64,000 bases of DNA from Mermis nigrescens (Eukaryota > Nematoda > Enoplea > Mermithida > Mermithidae): assembly GCA_036768485.1 (NCBI GenBank), contig JAVLUZ010000506.1, positions 372,001 through 436,000 of the forward strand, given 5' to 3'. The notes below the pieces were generated by a model, which saw only the letters and a program-made list of their open reading frames with translations, ran no database searches and was not told the origin of the DNA. The position numbers were made by a program, and so were the translations under genes. This document shows, one piece after another, positions 34,673 to 46,019 of the stretch (its first letter is position 1; each line of letters starts with the position of its first letter).

Positions 34673-37600
34673 TTAAAAATTTGTTTCATAATATAGCCTT
34701 TTGGCATCTGCTGCATCTTGCTCCTTTCGTAACAAATCCATTCTTGCTTCATGCTCTCTCTTTAGAACTTCCTTATAAAAAATCATTGTTTCATATCGCA
34801 TAATGGTTTCATCATACGGTTTCTGGTGCAGCTTTACTCTGCCTGATAATTTTCTCGACTCTTTTTGTGGTTTGTCTTCAGAACAAGTCAAAATGGTACT
34901 ACTTCCGAATTTGGAAGGTTCTGCAAGAAAATTCGAATTCAGACTTTTTCCAAAATGAATGATTGTCTTGTTTTCTATCCACGGAATATATAATAATATT
35001 TTTCAATATGAAAAAGCATCACCCGTGCATATTAAACTATTAAGCAGATCAAAGATCTTACATACATAGACAATACAAAAGTGTAACATTGATAAAAACT
35101 TATAATAAAGCTCAGCCTATCTGACAAAAAACGTGGTACGACTCATGCCTACTGATTTTAAAGTTATTTGGGCTACTAGGTTCAAAGTTTTTGGAATCCC
35201 TGTACTTAGAGCAGACTACTTTTTTAACTATACTTGAAACGGCTTCAACTTATTTTTACTGTTTGCACACCTGATATAGTGCGAGTGGAAACAGGGGTCG
35301 AAAGCTGTTTTGGAAAGGCACCTTTTGGCTTTCTTAGGGATCTCCCATTCCCCTATTACATATCTGGTTTCAAACTTCTCGGACAAAAATGTAGCTGCTA
35401 TACAATTTTTATAGCAACTTGTAAAATAAAACTAACTGGTCGACTGATACTTTTATCTCTGCACATTTATGTTTGTTTTGGATCAGTCAGTATCATATTT
35501 GGGCGTGGGTTTTTTGGGTTATGCACGTCATACATGTAACAGCTCAAACTTTTGGGAGAGGATCACGGCATTTTTGAGAGGGGAAGGGGTTAAAAGCTTC
35601 CAATTTTTGGCCGTAAATGGCAAAAAATGCCTAAAAATTGCCTAAAAATTTGATTTTTTTCCAAAAATCGGGGGGGGGGAAAGGTCAAAAATTTTTCCAT
35701 TTGGGAAATGAGGGGACAGCCTAACTGTGGGTGGGAGGATTCTCCCATCCCTCCTATTACATGTATGATGCTCCCCCAGAAGGCCAAATACCCAACATGG
35801 AAACAGAAATGCCCCCTCCCCGGAATTTGATTCTTGAAATTTTTTTGTTTCCTCTGCGATTTTTTGATGCCAATGGATTGAGCTTGACAAGTAATGTCGA
35901 AAAATGGTGTTTTTGCTCTACCACCATTTTTTAGACCATTTTTAGGCTTTTGAATAATTTTACACCCAACATACACCCCCAGAATGTTGGTGCTGCCCAC
36001 GTGTGATCAGTGAGAAAATGTGCCTGAAAAATCGGTATAATATTTGTTTACCATTCTTATCTTGCTGTGTGTCCATATCACCAGTGCTGTGGTCCTCCAC
36101 TGAGGCTGTTACAGGAGAAACATAGGACATTTGAGCATCACTGTCGACCAGACAAGGAATGCGCTCCAACTGAGCTGGAATAAGTTGCCACACTTTGGCA
36201 AATATATCAGATAATGGCTCTGGAGGTGGCCCTCCACCAGTGGACTTTAACAATTGGTTGAAATTTCCAATAGCTTTTTTTGTTTGCTGAAATATAAATA
36301 TGAAATGACGTTAAACTACATTTTGCTAAAAGAGACTTTGGTTTAAGGTATTGTTGGCATTGTGTTATATTGGGAGCAGAGAATTCCAAAGAGAAGATGG
36401 TGATATACACGGTTTGAGTCAGTCAACAATTTCTCGATGCATTCACTCTGATTTACACCATGTAGCCAATATATGACCTCGCTTTGTCAGCTTTCCAAGC
36501 CAGGAAGAAATTCTGTCAATTCAGAACGGATTGTTCAGAAAACAAAATTTTTCAGGTATGTCAGAAATCTACCAGCTGTAGAAATTTCATTATTTTTCTT
36601 TGCTATTTTTTCATCAGTTTTTCTTTGATTTACACGGTTTACAAGCAAAAACTGTAGCCTTAAGAATTTTGGCGCATAAAAGTAATTTAAAACCACATTT
36701 TCCCCAAATTTGCTGACCCTAGATTGCAATAATATAGGAATTTTTCCCGTTTTTTACTACTGACCCTTTTTCACAAATTCAAGGAGCCTGCCATCCTCTA
36801 CTATTTCACTTGAACATGATAATCTCGCTTTTCTAAAGATCATTGCCCAATAAAATATCATACTGGTAAATGGGCCCATAGCAAGCAAAGGGGTGAGAAG
36901 GGACATGCCCCGAATTATTGGAATTTTTTAAAAATAAAACTTTAATTTTATAAAATGGACCATTTTCTACCAAACAAATAATTTTTGACCAATTTTGAAC
37001 AATTGGAGAACGCTTTGGGGGATTTAGGGGCTGGAATTTCTCCATCCGCCCGTTGTATATATGGTTTCAACCACACGTTGGCATTGGGTAGTTGGGGTAT
37101 GCACCCTTCAGAAGGCCGGATACTCCCTTCCCCTAAAAACGTAATATCCCCACAGAATTCGATTTTCGAAATTTTTTTGTTTTTTGGCGATTTTAATATG
37201 CCAATAAATAGCGATCAATGTGGAACTTCCAAAAATGGCGTATGTACAGCTGAAAAATTCTGAGAGGTCAGGCGCAATAAAAATTGTAGAAAAAAACGAA
37301 AAAAATTCAAAAATTGAATCCAGGGGGTATTTCCATTTTCATGTTGGGTATATGGCCTTCTGGGGGGTGCATACCCCCACATCCACGTGTGGTTGCGGCC
37401 ATTTTGCCCAGGATCAGTAGTCATTCCGAGGGTCAACATCTGCCAAACCACCCTTAAGAACATTATGCCTACCACTATTTTTGAGAATGTTTTTGACCTT
37501 TGAGAAATCCTACACGGCCACTCCACACCCCCTCAGAATTTTTGTGCAGCTCAAATGTGGTTTCAACCACACATAGGCGTGGGAAGGGGGTTTGGGGGTA

Positions 37601-38942
37601 AGCACCCCCTCCCAGAAGTTGAAATACCCCTCCCTTGAAATCAAAATACCCCCCCCCAGAAAAATTTTTTTGCTTTTTTAGCAGTTTTTTTGATGCCATT
37701 GGATGGTGCTTGATGAGAAACGTCAAGAAATAGTGTCTTTTTCGCCATATGATCAATTTTAAGACCATTTTTTGACCTTTGAAAATTTTTTACCCCCCCC
37801 AGGATTTTGGTGCTGCCCACCTATGGTTTCAACTATCTTTTTGTAAAAAATTTTTCAGAAATTGCAGCTTGTTAGTCTGTTTCCCACTGATATATGCACA
37901 AAAATGCTCACAAAAATAATGACCATGAATAATGTGATAAGAGAAAAAAGAAAAATTATGCTAATTCTGCACTATTTTAGGCTTAAAATCACTGCAGTCA
38001 CTGTACCGTGGGGAAGATACCAAAAAAATTGAATTCAAATTCTGAGTTATATATTTTCTCTTTTCAAGGAGTTATTGGTGCACTCGACTGCACACACGTG
38101 AAGATTCTAAATCCTGGTGGCCTGCACAGTGAACTGTATCAAAACCGGAAAGGTTGGTTTTCAATCAATGTACAAGTATTGTGCGACAACAAACTTATGA
38201 TTCCAGACATTGTAGCGAGTCATAAAGGAAGTACCCACGATTCTAGAATTTTCAATGAATCTCACTTACAATTGAACCTTGAAAATTAACATCATTATAT
38301 GCATGTGCTTGGGGATCGTGAATATGCTTGAACTCCTCACTTAATGACCCCTCTGTTAGCCCCACAAACAGCAGCTGATCAACACTATAATTTTGCTCAT
38401 TCATCGACACAAATGGTAATCAAATGCACTTTTGGCATTTGGAAAAGGCGGTTTCCGTGTTAAGCAAGAGGAATGCATTTTAAACCCAAAAAATGCGCCA
38501 TTATTACTGTTGCATGTGCCATTCTTTACAGTTTTATTGAATTGAAAAGCGATCTGGATAATTACACGGAAGAAGAGAACAATGAATTTGATTTATATGA
38601 AGATAATAATGATAATCTACAAGGCTCAGCTAAGAGATGAAGAATCATCGCAGAATACTTCAGTGCACCATAATTTGTTCTACTTACCTTTTTGAGATGC
38701 TTCCAACAATTAAACAATTGTTCCTTTGCACGATTTTTAACAGCTGGGTTTTCTTCAAACGCCATGTTTAATTCAGACCAGCATTTATCCTTCAAAATTG
38801 TTGATTTTGTATCCGTTTTCTTATTTTCAATGATTACTATTCTCTGTTCAACACATTCGAGTAAAAAATATAATTCATCTCGGTCAAAATTCGGTTCTCG
38901 CATTTTCCCTGATTTAGCAGTCATCATGGATGAAAAAAACAA
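34673..38942 (-). CDS. Harbinger Myb/SANT-like DNA-binding protein, three exons, intact
   Basis: Exon 1 is 38942-38688 (a Myb/SANT-like domain: ELYFLLECVEQRIVIIENKK, CWSELNMAFEENPAVKNRAK, LFNCWKHLKK; donor AAG/gtaagt, phase 0). Exon 2 is 36286-36052 (acceptor atttcag; KKAIGNFNQLLKSTGGGPPP; donor AATG/gtaaac, phase 1). Exon 3 is 34920-34673 (acceptor tttcttgcag; a charged coiled-coil with REHEARMDLLRKEQDAADAK; stop TAA). The phases join to 245 codons without stops. In this family the protein partners the transposase and recognises the transposon ends. The start could be any of three nearby Met codons (38942, 38927, 38924). Every exon lies outside the transposase exons but within the same interval, on the other strand. 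Confidence 0.85.
35494..36005 (+). mobile_element. hAT-like MITE, family B-like, interrupted by a D element
   Basis: Starts CATATTTGGGCGTGGG and ends GCTGCCCACGTGTG, next to ATCAGTGA. A similar ATCAGTCA lies at 35482-35489, four bases from the apparent start. Sits in the intron shared by both Harbinger genes. Confidence 0.7.
35529..35767. mobile_element. MITE family D, inserted in the MITE hairpin
   Basis: CATACATGTAACAG to ATTACATGTATG, about 239 bp. The flanks are ATGCACGT and ATGCTCCC, compatible with a decayed duplication of the ATGCACCC target. Its ends resemble family C. Confidence 0.65.
37072..37559 (+). mobile_element. hAT-like MITE carrying an inverted copy, middle of a chain
   Basis: Starts CACACGTTGGCATTGGG and ends GCTCAAATGTG. 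Flanked on both sides by perfect GTTTCAAC (37064-37071, 37560-37567). A reversed family copy occupies about 37239-37391 without a clear duplication. Confidence 0.75.
37239..37391 (-). mobile_element. Inverted family A/B fragment inside the previous MITE
   Basis: Begins 'gtatgtacagctgaaaaattctg' style and ends ATCCACGTGTG. Short and decayed, with no convincing 8-bp duplication. Confidence 0.5.
37568..37825 (+). mobile_element. hAT-like MITE, family B, end of a chain
   Basis: CACACATAGGCGTGGG to GCCCACCTATG. Perfect GTTTCAAC at 37560-37567 and 37826-37833. The left duplication is shared with the preceding MITE. Confidence 0.9.
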
Positions 38943-39136
38943 TGCAATAATGCAGAGAAGATTGGATTAGACTTGAGCTTTCCTCCTGTGTAAATCAAGT
39001 TGAGTTTTAAACAATGTTTAAACAAATTTCTGTGAAGTAAACACAGCGTTTTTTGCAATATCTTCCGTGTAAATATGAAAGTTTTACTTCCGTAGGTAGA
39101 AAAAGGCCTCTCTATAGCTCACTAGCCCGGGCTAAG

Positions 39137-39371
39137 CATAGGTGGGCAGCACCAAAATTCTGGGAGGGTGAAAAAATTTTTAAGGTAAAAAATGGCCTTA
39201 AAAATAGTGGTATGGCGAAAAAACACCATTTTTTGACGTTTCTCATCAAGCTCTATCCAATATCATCTAAAAAATTGCTAAAGAAGCAAAAAAAATTTTC
39301 TGTAGGGGTATTTTAATTTATGAAGGGGGTATTTCAACTTCTGGGGGTGCATACCCCCAAGGCCATGTGTG
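39137..39371 (-). mobile_element. hAT-like MITE, family B, in the Harbinger right end
   Basis: CATAGGTGGGCAGCACC to GGCCATGTGTG. The flanks GGGCTAAG and GGGCTAAA (7 of 8) are both within the AGCCCGGGCT-rich Harbinger terminus. Confidence 0.85.
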
Positions 39372-39528
39372 GGGCTAAATAGTTATTTAGCCCGGGCTAC
39401 ATAGCCCGACCGTAGCTTGCCTTTGTGAATACGGGCTAGCATTAGCCCGGGCTAGTTGTTAGCCCGGGCTAAATCTCGGGCTATGCAGCCCGGGCTAAAC
39501 TAGCCCGCCTTTGTGAATACGGGCCTTA

Positions 39529-39959
39529 CATTTATAATTTTCTGATACGGGTATCTGCCAGTAGCCCCACGTTTGATCTAAAGTATTGAAATAGGTACTC
39601 TTATTCAATGTTTCATTTATATCATCTATCCTTGGTAACGGATAACAGTCTTTTATTGTTACATTATTTAATTTTCGATATTCAACACAAAATCAAAATT
39701 CTCCTGTAATAGGGCTTGACTAGGGACTGAAAGAAGGCAAAATAATATTTTTCTGCAACATTTTACTTGTTTCCTTATCAATAATTTCACGTTGTGTATG
39801 TGGAACTCTGTAAGGTTGCTGCTTAATTGGCTTAGCATTACCGGTGTTAATAGAATGTTCAGTTAAATTTGTCCTACCTAGGTCCTGATATTCTTTTACA
39901 AAAAAATGTGAAAATTTATTCAAAAGAGCTAACAATTTATTATAATTTGGTTCTGACAA
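39529..39959 (-). pseudogene. Element 1 reverse transcriptase (5' half)
   Basis: Minus-strand 39959-39720 encodes the pre-finger region (KPIKQQPYRVPHTQREIIDK). It continues past two in-frame stops (near 39720 and 39690) with YPLPRIDDINETLN and a GYWQIPV block, ending at the TTA target of the Harbinger insertion. Together with 33341-34073 this is one Ty3/Gypsy-like reverse transcriptase. Confidence 0.85.
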
Positions 39960-40504
39960 AACATGATTTCTAGGTACACCTGTAATAGTCGGTCGGTGAT
40001 GTCTTACATTGAAATGCCAAACACCAGCTGAATTTTCAACATATGATCTAACTCTGCCTAATTTGCATCCTGCCTATAAAGTAAGTGAAATATGAATATT
40101 TACAACACTTACAATAATTTTTTCATCTTTTGGCTTAACAATAGCAGATGAAATATAAGAAGAATATTTTTTAGCTTTATTGGCAAAAAGTTCAAAAATA
40201 ACAATTGGTTCACAGCAATACGATCTACCAATAAGTAATTGTGCAAAACTCATGTCGTGTGGTGGAACTGTAATAGAATGAAGTAAAGTAGCTACACCCT
40301 GTTCTTCACCTGACAAAAATAGTGGTTTATTTAAAATTATTTGATTTCCACCCAAATTCATGTGCCCAGTTTTCCACAAAAAAGATAAGTGATTAAGGCC
40401 ACAGAGAAAATCAGTGCCTAGAATAAAATTTACTGGACATTCTTTTATGACATGCACTAAAACTAATGCATAGAGTGAATAGCCAGTAGAACAGAGAAAT
40501 CTCA

Positions 40505-41221
40505 ATGCTAACCAAACTGAACCTTAAACTTCTGTTTTGTTCCCACCGGCTTGAGTTATGCTTTTAATTGCCGCAGGTAGTAGTGGTACTGGTAACCACA
40601 AATGGGCGTGGGGGTTAAGGGGTATGCAGCCCCCAGAAGTTGAAATACCCACCCCCAGAAAATTTTTTGTTGCTTTTTTAGCAATTTTTTGATGCCATTG
40701 AATAGCGCTTGATGAGAAACGTCGAAAAATGGTGTTTTTTTTGCCATATGACTATTTTTAAGACAATTTTTTGATCTTTGAAAATTTTTTCACACCTCCC
40801 AGAAATTTTTTCACCCCCCACCCCCCAAAATTTTGGTGCTGCCCACCTATGGTAGTAACAAAAGGGCTTGTTGTAATGATTGACTAATAAGCAAAATTTC
40901 TGAACTGGTATCAATAAGAGCAGTGCCTTCAGCAAGTTTAGGCGGAAAAGAATTCGCATTTAATAATTGGACATGCGCCATAGGTGATCTTTCATTAAGT
41001 GATATAGGAAAAGGTAGCGCGGCTGCAAGCACAATGTCATTTTGATGATCATTAGCATTATTATGAATTAGTAAAGGTTGAAATGCATTTACTAGGAGAT
41101 CTGCGATGCTCATGGAGTTATCATTATTATTCTGCAGAGCTGGCCTTGTTATTGGTGATTCAAAATAAGGTAAAATTCGCGTTCCAGTCACTGAGTCATT
41201 TCCAAGAGACTTTTTATTCAT
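40505..41221 (-). pseudogene. Element 1 aspartic protease, split by a MITE
   Basis: Minus strand 41221-40860 ends with LAEGTALIDTSSEILLISQ, where the catalytic DTG triplet has become DTS. After MITE 40597-40851 the frame resumes with SITQAGGNKTEV and, further on, ECPVNFILGTDFL, matching the ILGxDFL end of retropepsins. It would cleave the polyprotein. The DTS change and the insertion both argue against activity. The region directly follows the glycoprotein-like tail, with no LTR between. Confidence 0.8.
40597..40851 (+). mobile_element. hAT-like MITE, family B, inside the protease
   Basis: CACAAATGGGCGTGGG to GCCCACCTATG. The flanks are CTGGTAAC and GTAGTAAC (6 of 8). Confidence 0.82.
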
Positions 41222-41239
41222 ATTTTTAGCTTTAGGACG

Positions 41240-43100
41240 TTTTTTAAATATATGCCAATAAAGTTTGCGTCAAATGCATTTAAACAGAATAAATCAAATG
41301 ATAAGTACAAAAAACGTGACTACTATGATATTAATCAGTAACTGTATAGGACCTGAAAGTAAATGATCAGTGGTTGATAAGAGATCGTGTGTACCATTAA
41401 GAACAATGTGCTCAAAAGGGGATGATATACTATTTGACAGACAACTGAGAAGTGAGCTTGTACCTTAAAAAAATGTAGTAGTTATACTAAGACTAAGTAA
41501 TAAGGAAGCTGTGTTATTCATTTTGCACTGCAACTGATTTTCAATATGTGAGGTTTGAGTAATATAATTGTGAAGCAAACCTATAGAATAAAAATTTTGT
41601 TCACGAGCCTGATTGTGAAATAATGGTGCTGCATCAAAAGTGTACATAGACTAATTACTGTGCCAAACAACTTCAAACGGTAATTCAGTAACGTGAGTAA
41701 GTCCATTATGAGAAAACCAAGCATTATTGATTTTATACAGACCAGTATTTCTTATTGAACAATAGATTATTGGCAAAAAGTTATTTACATTTTTTGCTCC
41801 TGGTATTGCTAATAGTAGCTCATTTTTATAACTTATTGGAAAAATTTCATAGCAAGTTTTATTTATGGTGTAATTCCAGAAAATCAAATCATGAGTCATT
41901 TGATAACAATCTTAGACAATGAGAGCTTGACCTGCAAAACTTGCATGAATGTCATATTGCTTTAAGAGGGCACGTGCACCTAAAGTAGGATCAAGATGCA
42001 AAAGTTGCCAGATAACATGCAAACATCTTTCTGCGGCGCTTCATAGTTCTAACCAGACATTTCAAAAATTAAACATTTCAAAATTACAAATGCGATCAAA
42101 TATAAATTCATATTTACTATTTGCAGGATCAAATTCTTTCATAAAGTCGTACTTTAAGCTGAAATTTTTTAATTCTGAGGAAGGTACTGAATGATTGAGA
42201 AAAAGTAAAAGAATAATTTGCGCAGTTGCAAAAGAATCATTTGAATTAGATTCTTTCATTTTATAAATAATAATAAATGCTGACTTGTCACTTTTGACTG
42301 TTACATATTTGTCAAGTACTTGATCTGTGTATGTACCTATGTTCCTATATCGGCAAACAGAAATAAAATCATTTTTGTGCCACAAAATAGCAATATCAGA
42401 ATTATTTTAATAACCTTGATTAGCATAGCAACCAGCTTTGTCTCCTAAATCACTGCATATTTTATGACAGTGGTAAGAAAAAACTAATCCGAATTCTAAG
42501 AAAAAATTTTGTCAGTGCTGCAGTGATCTTTACAACACCATACAAAAGGAACTTGAAGAGTTCGGTTTGTAGACCAAAAATTTGATTGCAATGCAACTAA
42601 AGGCTGAGATTTGTACTGTTTAGTGATCCAAGCTGCTAAGCATTCAGAGGTAGTACTTGGATACTGTATAGGAAAATCAGAAACAATGCCTTTTGAACCA
42701 AAAATCCATAATTTGTACAAATAGTTCTTTTCCGAAAGTAGCATTTCATGGCAATTTTCTAAATTGGTTGACTTCTAGGTGCATAAATTGAAATGCGGAA
42801 TTTTATCGAAATATTGCTCAGATTTTTGGGCAAAACACAGTGAACTGTCTTATGGACTAATAAAGCATGACCATTATGATGAGGACCGCACAAAGAAAAA
42901 TTTGCTTCTATGGCTTGCATAAAAGATAAGCATGGCAAAGCAAAAAAGCACGGCAAAATGTACCATAAGCATATATTGATAGAGTAAACATTTGAAGTCG
43001 ATAAATTTCTTAAATTATGCATATGCTTAACCAGTGAATTCTCCGACAACAAGTCACTGTGAGACAATAAGACATCCCAGCCCAAATTTTTCTTTTGAAC
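41240..43100 (-). pseudogene. Element 1 membrane-glycoprotein-like (env-like) region between gag and protease
   Basis: On the minus strand after gag there is a signal-like hydrophobic run (ICLWYILPCFFALPCLSFMQ, about 43000-42940). A Cys-rich ectodomain-like part follows (NFSLCGPHHNGH, WCCKDHCS, KICSDLGDKAGCYANQ). A conserved block is HVIWQLLHLDPTLGARALL (about 42015-41960), followed by NKTCYEIFPISYKNELLLAI. A C-terminal membrane span is PIQLLINIIVVTFFVLII (about 41350-41290) with a basic tail that runs on toward the protease frame. Several N-glycosylation sequons occur. Stops and frameshifts break it. The pattern suggests a captured viral glycoprotein. I cannot name its viral family with certainty; a chuvirus-like origin is only an impression. 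Element 2 has a matching block in the same position. Confidence 0.65.
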
Positions 43101-43652
43101 TGAGGGTAACTGCCTGTTTAAACACAATTTTTCCATATTTTTATTCATTTCACATTTCTCATGATGCTCACCTTCCATAAAATTTTTTGAAACTATGGGA
43201 TAAGTCATTTTAAAATCAATTTTGTTGTCAGAGTTGGACTCCTTACAGGCCAAGAAAGTCCTCATTGAGGGATTTCCGCCAAATTCCTGGGGATTGGCCC
43301 AAAAAAATTCTGGGTCATTGCAATTCAGGTCTGAATTCTGCCTAAGGTTCCCCTCAGGTTGCATCTCATCCTCTGATTGATACTCAACCTCATTATTAAA
43401 TGTTGACCTAGAGGCACAATGCAAATGCATAGGTTCATTATTTTGAACGTGCTTATTCTGACTCACATTTTGCAGATTTTGAGGATGTTTCAAAAAATTC
43501 GAGTTAGGATGCTGTAAGGGGCAAAGGCAAAAGCAAGGCAAAGGAAATCTGTCATCAGCATATTGATAACTATTAGTGTTAAAGCACACTCTATCACCTA
43601 ACAAATGTCTTACTAGCGATTTAGACTGAGTTAACATATCATTAGGCTTGAA

Positions 43653-45480
43653 TCAACATTGAGCTTGCATATGACCTGGTTCACTGCAATAATAACAGTA
43701 GATAAGATTGCGCTGTCTACCTACATTTGATGTTACTTGGGTCCTATTCAGGTAGTTTTGAGACGCAAAAGTACCATGCTGAGATTTTGGGTGAACAGGA
43801 AAATCATACACAGCATGCGTCAAATATTTATCAAGAGAATCGAGGTCAAAGAGATTTGTGGTTATGCATTCACAATATAGTGGATGATGATTCTGACAAT
43901 GGGTACCTTCAAGCAAAATGACATTGCAGCTGATATCACACCCATGACCTACTATAACTTAAGGCAATGGCATGTCGTCTTCATCTCTACAGTTCAAATC
44001 TTCAATCAAATCCTTGAATGCGCTTGATTGAAAACTTTTTGATTGAAAAGCTATCTTTTTCGAATGACCTCCAATTATCCGGGACATGACTTCACTATAA
44101 TCGACCAATGCTAAAAATAGAGAGGTTGATTGATTCGCATTTTCTCGTAATTCTGACTCAAGTGCAACCAAACAAGGACTTTTTTAATTGAGAAAAATTT
44201 TCATCAAAAAGTCCGAATTTTATCTTCTTGAGCATATCAAAAAATGTGGGTTTGTTTGCAAGCTATTCCAACAAACTTTCCATGATATAAACTAATTTTA
44301 TTTATGCTAGATTCCCTTTTGATAGAAATCTGAAAATGAGTTCATATGTACATATTTTTCTCCAAAATAAACTTTTTCAAAAAAAATATAAACAAAAAAT
44401 CAGATGGTAATAAGCATAAACTTTTGATCATCTTGCAGCCTGAAGCAATCAAGCACTTATGTATGAACAATTTTAAACTTTATATAATTCCATTGACTGA
44501 AAATTTGATGATTAGCATTTATTCAAACTAGGAATATAATTTTAAAAATTTCAAATGAATTAATGAAGTAAGATTCACAGAATAATTAAAATTTTATGAT
44601 AGATTAACTAATCAGAACAAACTCTGTTCCTTACAAGCTAATATTTATCTTGATTTAATTCACTAGAAGGCAGCATTATGGGAAAGGTCACTCAAAACGT
44701 AATATACTGCCCCACTCTAAATCATAGCCTGCTTATCATATAACTTAAACTTTTTTGTAACATTTCCTCACTGATATTTGAGATGGGGCAATTGTATCAA
44801 GATTGTGGAGGCAAGAAGTGAGGATAATTGTGAGAGACTTTATTTTGTAAAATTTGACAAACTTGGCAAAATTGTTGAATATATCTAATCCTTCCATTTC
44901 ATTTCAAGCATCAGTGATTTGTTTGATAATTCTGACAGTCAGGTTGCTTACATCAATGCCCAGATAATGCAGCTGTAAATGGCAAAGGTATTGTTCCAAT
45001 TGGGATTGGATGCACGGGCATGAATACATAAGTATCCAAAAGGCCCCTGATCCATCATTGAGTTTGCTTGGGTCCAGCCTTTTCAGATTGACATAATGAC
45101 GGGAAATGCTGAAAAATGTATAATGTGTGTAAATATAATAATGATGATAATACATAGAGCTTAACTATGATTTTATTTTAGGGACCTAAGATTTTAAAAT
45201 CCTGATCAAGAAGCAAAACTTTTCCTTGTTGATTCCAAACTTGGATACAGAACTACCACTTGATCTATCTGCATGACTAATTTCTCAATATCAAGTTCAA
45301 GCATGGCTCTAAATCATTCCAAAGTCCTCGCCTTTGCAATCAATTTTATAGCCTACCACCAAAGAAAGATAATACTGAAAATAATAAATTGTTGCAGAGT
45401 GCCAGAAAATTTAGGTGATAGAATATAAGACATCCTTTGAGTAGTCAAAATGTGCTAAAAACGTATTTTGGCTGTCTTTT
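43653..45480 (-). pseudogene. Element 1 gag, with zinc knuckle
   Basis: The C-terminal part is clear: a CX2CX4HX4C zinc knuckle (YCYYCSEPGHMQAQC) at about 43700-43655. The frame upstream (44171-43959) is in the same phase, and the frame downstream continues in phase through one TGA toward the glycoprotein-like region. Farther 5', short pieces such as ILSPKFSGTLQQFI (about 45430) and FRAMLELDIEKLVMQIDQVV may be capsid remnants. Gag would coat the RNA. Heavily decayed upstream of 44200. Confidence 0.6.
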
Positions 45481-45729
45481 TTGTAGACTTCAAGAATCTT
45501 CAAACTTTTCTTTCAGGGGGCTCTTGTGGGGAAATAAAATTTTCCCAGGTCATACATGATAATATTAAAAGTGACAGAAAATAATGAAAAGGAGACAAAA
45601 CAAAAAAAAGGTGATGCATAAACTTACAAACACTTTTATGGGGTGTGCATAATAAACAATGTAAATTGCAGGAAAAAAGCTGAAAAAGTAATTGAAGATG
45701 ATTTACCCTAGTGAATTCATTAGGCGTAG

Positions 45730-45765
45730 ATGTGCACCTCGGTCACCAATTTTATTATTGAAGAA
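45730..45765 (-). other. Possible primer-binding site / 5' LTR edge of element 1
   Basis: On the minus strand AAAATTGGTGACCGAGGTGC follows a TTCAATAATAAAA tail. Many Gypsy-like and retroviral leaders have TTGGTGACC at this place. It lies about 280 bp 5' of the first gag-like piece. No matching 3' LTR was found in the window. Confidence 0.3.
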
Positions 45766-46019
45766 GGTCAAGTTGCTAGTTGGACCAGACAGAGAATTAT
45801 TTCAGACCTAGGGGACGTAACCGTATGCCCTCCTTTGTACAGGAAACGCAAAAACTTAGAAGCCACTTATCTCTGGCAGGGCAAATATTTTCAAGAATAA
45901 CCTTTTGTCCACCAAGGCACTTTCCCCACCTTAATTAGTGAAAGGTATGTCATTGTACACAACCTGCAGGCAGCCTTTTTGATAAAGGAAAAATATAATA
46001 AAATATACCAATATACAAA

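Larger units (their letters stand above)
34300..38640 (+). pseudogene. HARBI1-like DDE transposase, three exons, killed by point mutations
   Basis: Exon 1 is 34300-34536 (donor AAAG/gtaaaa, phase 0). Exon 2 is 36348-36555 (acceptor ttaag/GTATTG; donor TTCAG/gtatgt, phase 1) and includes ALCYIGSREFQ and GLSQSTISRCIHSD. Exon 3 is 38069-38640 (acceptor ttttcaag) and includes VIGALDCTHVKILNPGGLHS, FSINVQVLCDN and LGDREY. Splice phases agree throughout. First Asp in LDCTH and second Asp in GDREY are present, but the expected Glu is Lys (AAA at 38422-38424, in VIKCTFG). In-frame stops lie at 36474, 38287, 38329 and 38461. No frameshift is needed, so inactivation looks like base substitution only. 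The natural stop is at 38638-38640. Confidence 0.88.
34077..39525. mobile_element. Harbinger (PIF/Harbinger) DNA transposon
   Basis: 5449 bp flanked by 3-bp duplications TTA (34074-34076, 39526-39528), the TWA preference of PIF/Harbinger. Ends: GGCCC(A/G)TATTCACA followed by (G/A)AGGCGGGCTAG, with two mismatches over 26 bp. A second, inner copy of the terminal motif lies at about 34150-34175 and 39405-39440, and many AGCCCGGGCT palindromes fill both ends. It encodes a HARBI1-like transposase (plus) and a Myb-like protein (minus), and hosts several MITEs. It sits inside the element 1 reverse transcriptase. Confidence 0.92.

Noticed and set aside
45740..45900. Plus-strand frame starting VTNFIIEEGQ considered as the 5' part of the element 2 glycoprotein
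   Set aside because: Its reverse strand gives a primer-site-like TTGGTGACC, it does not align with the element 1 glycoprotein, and it breaks before the matching block at about 46150.
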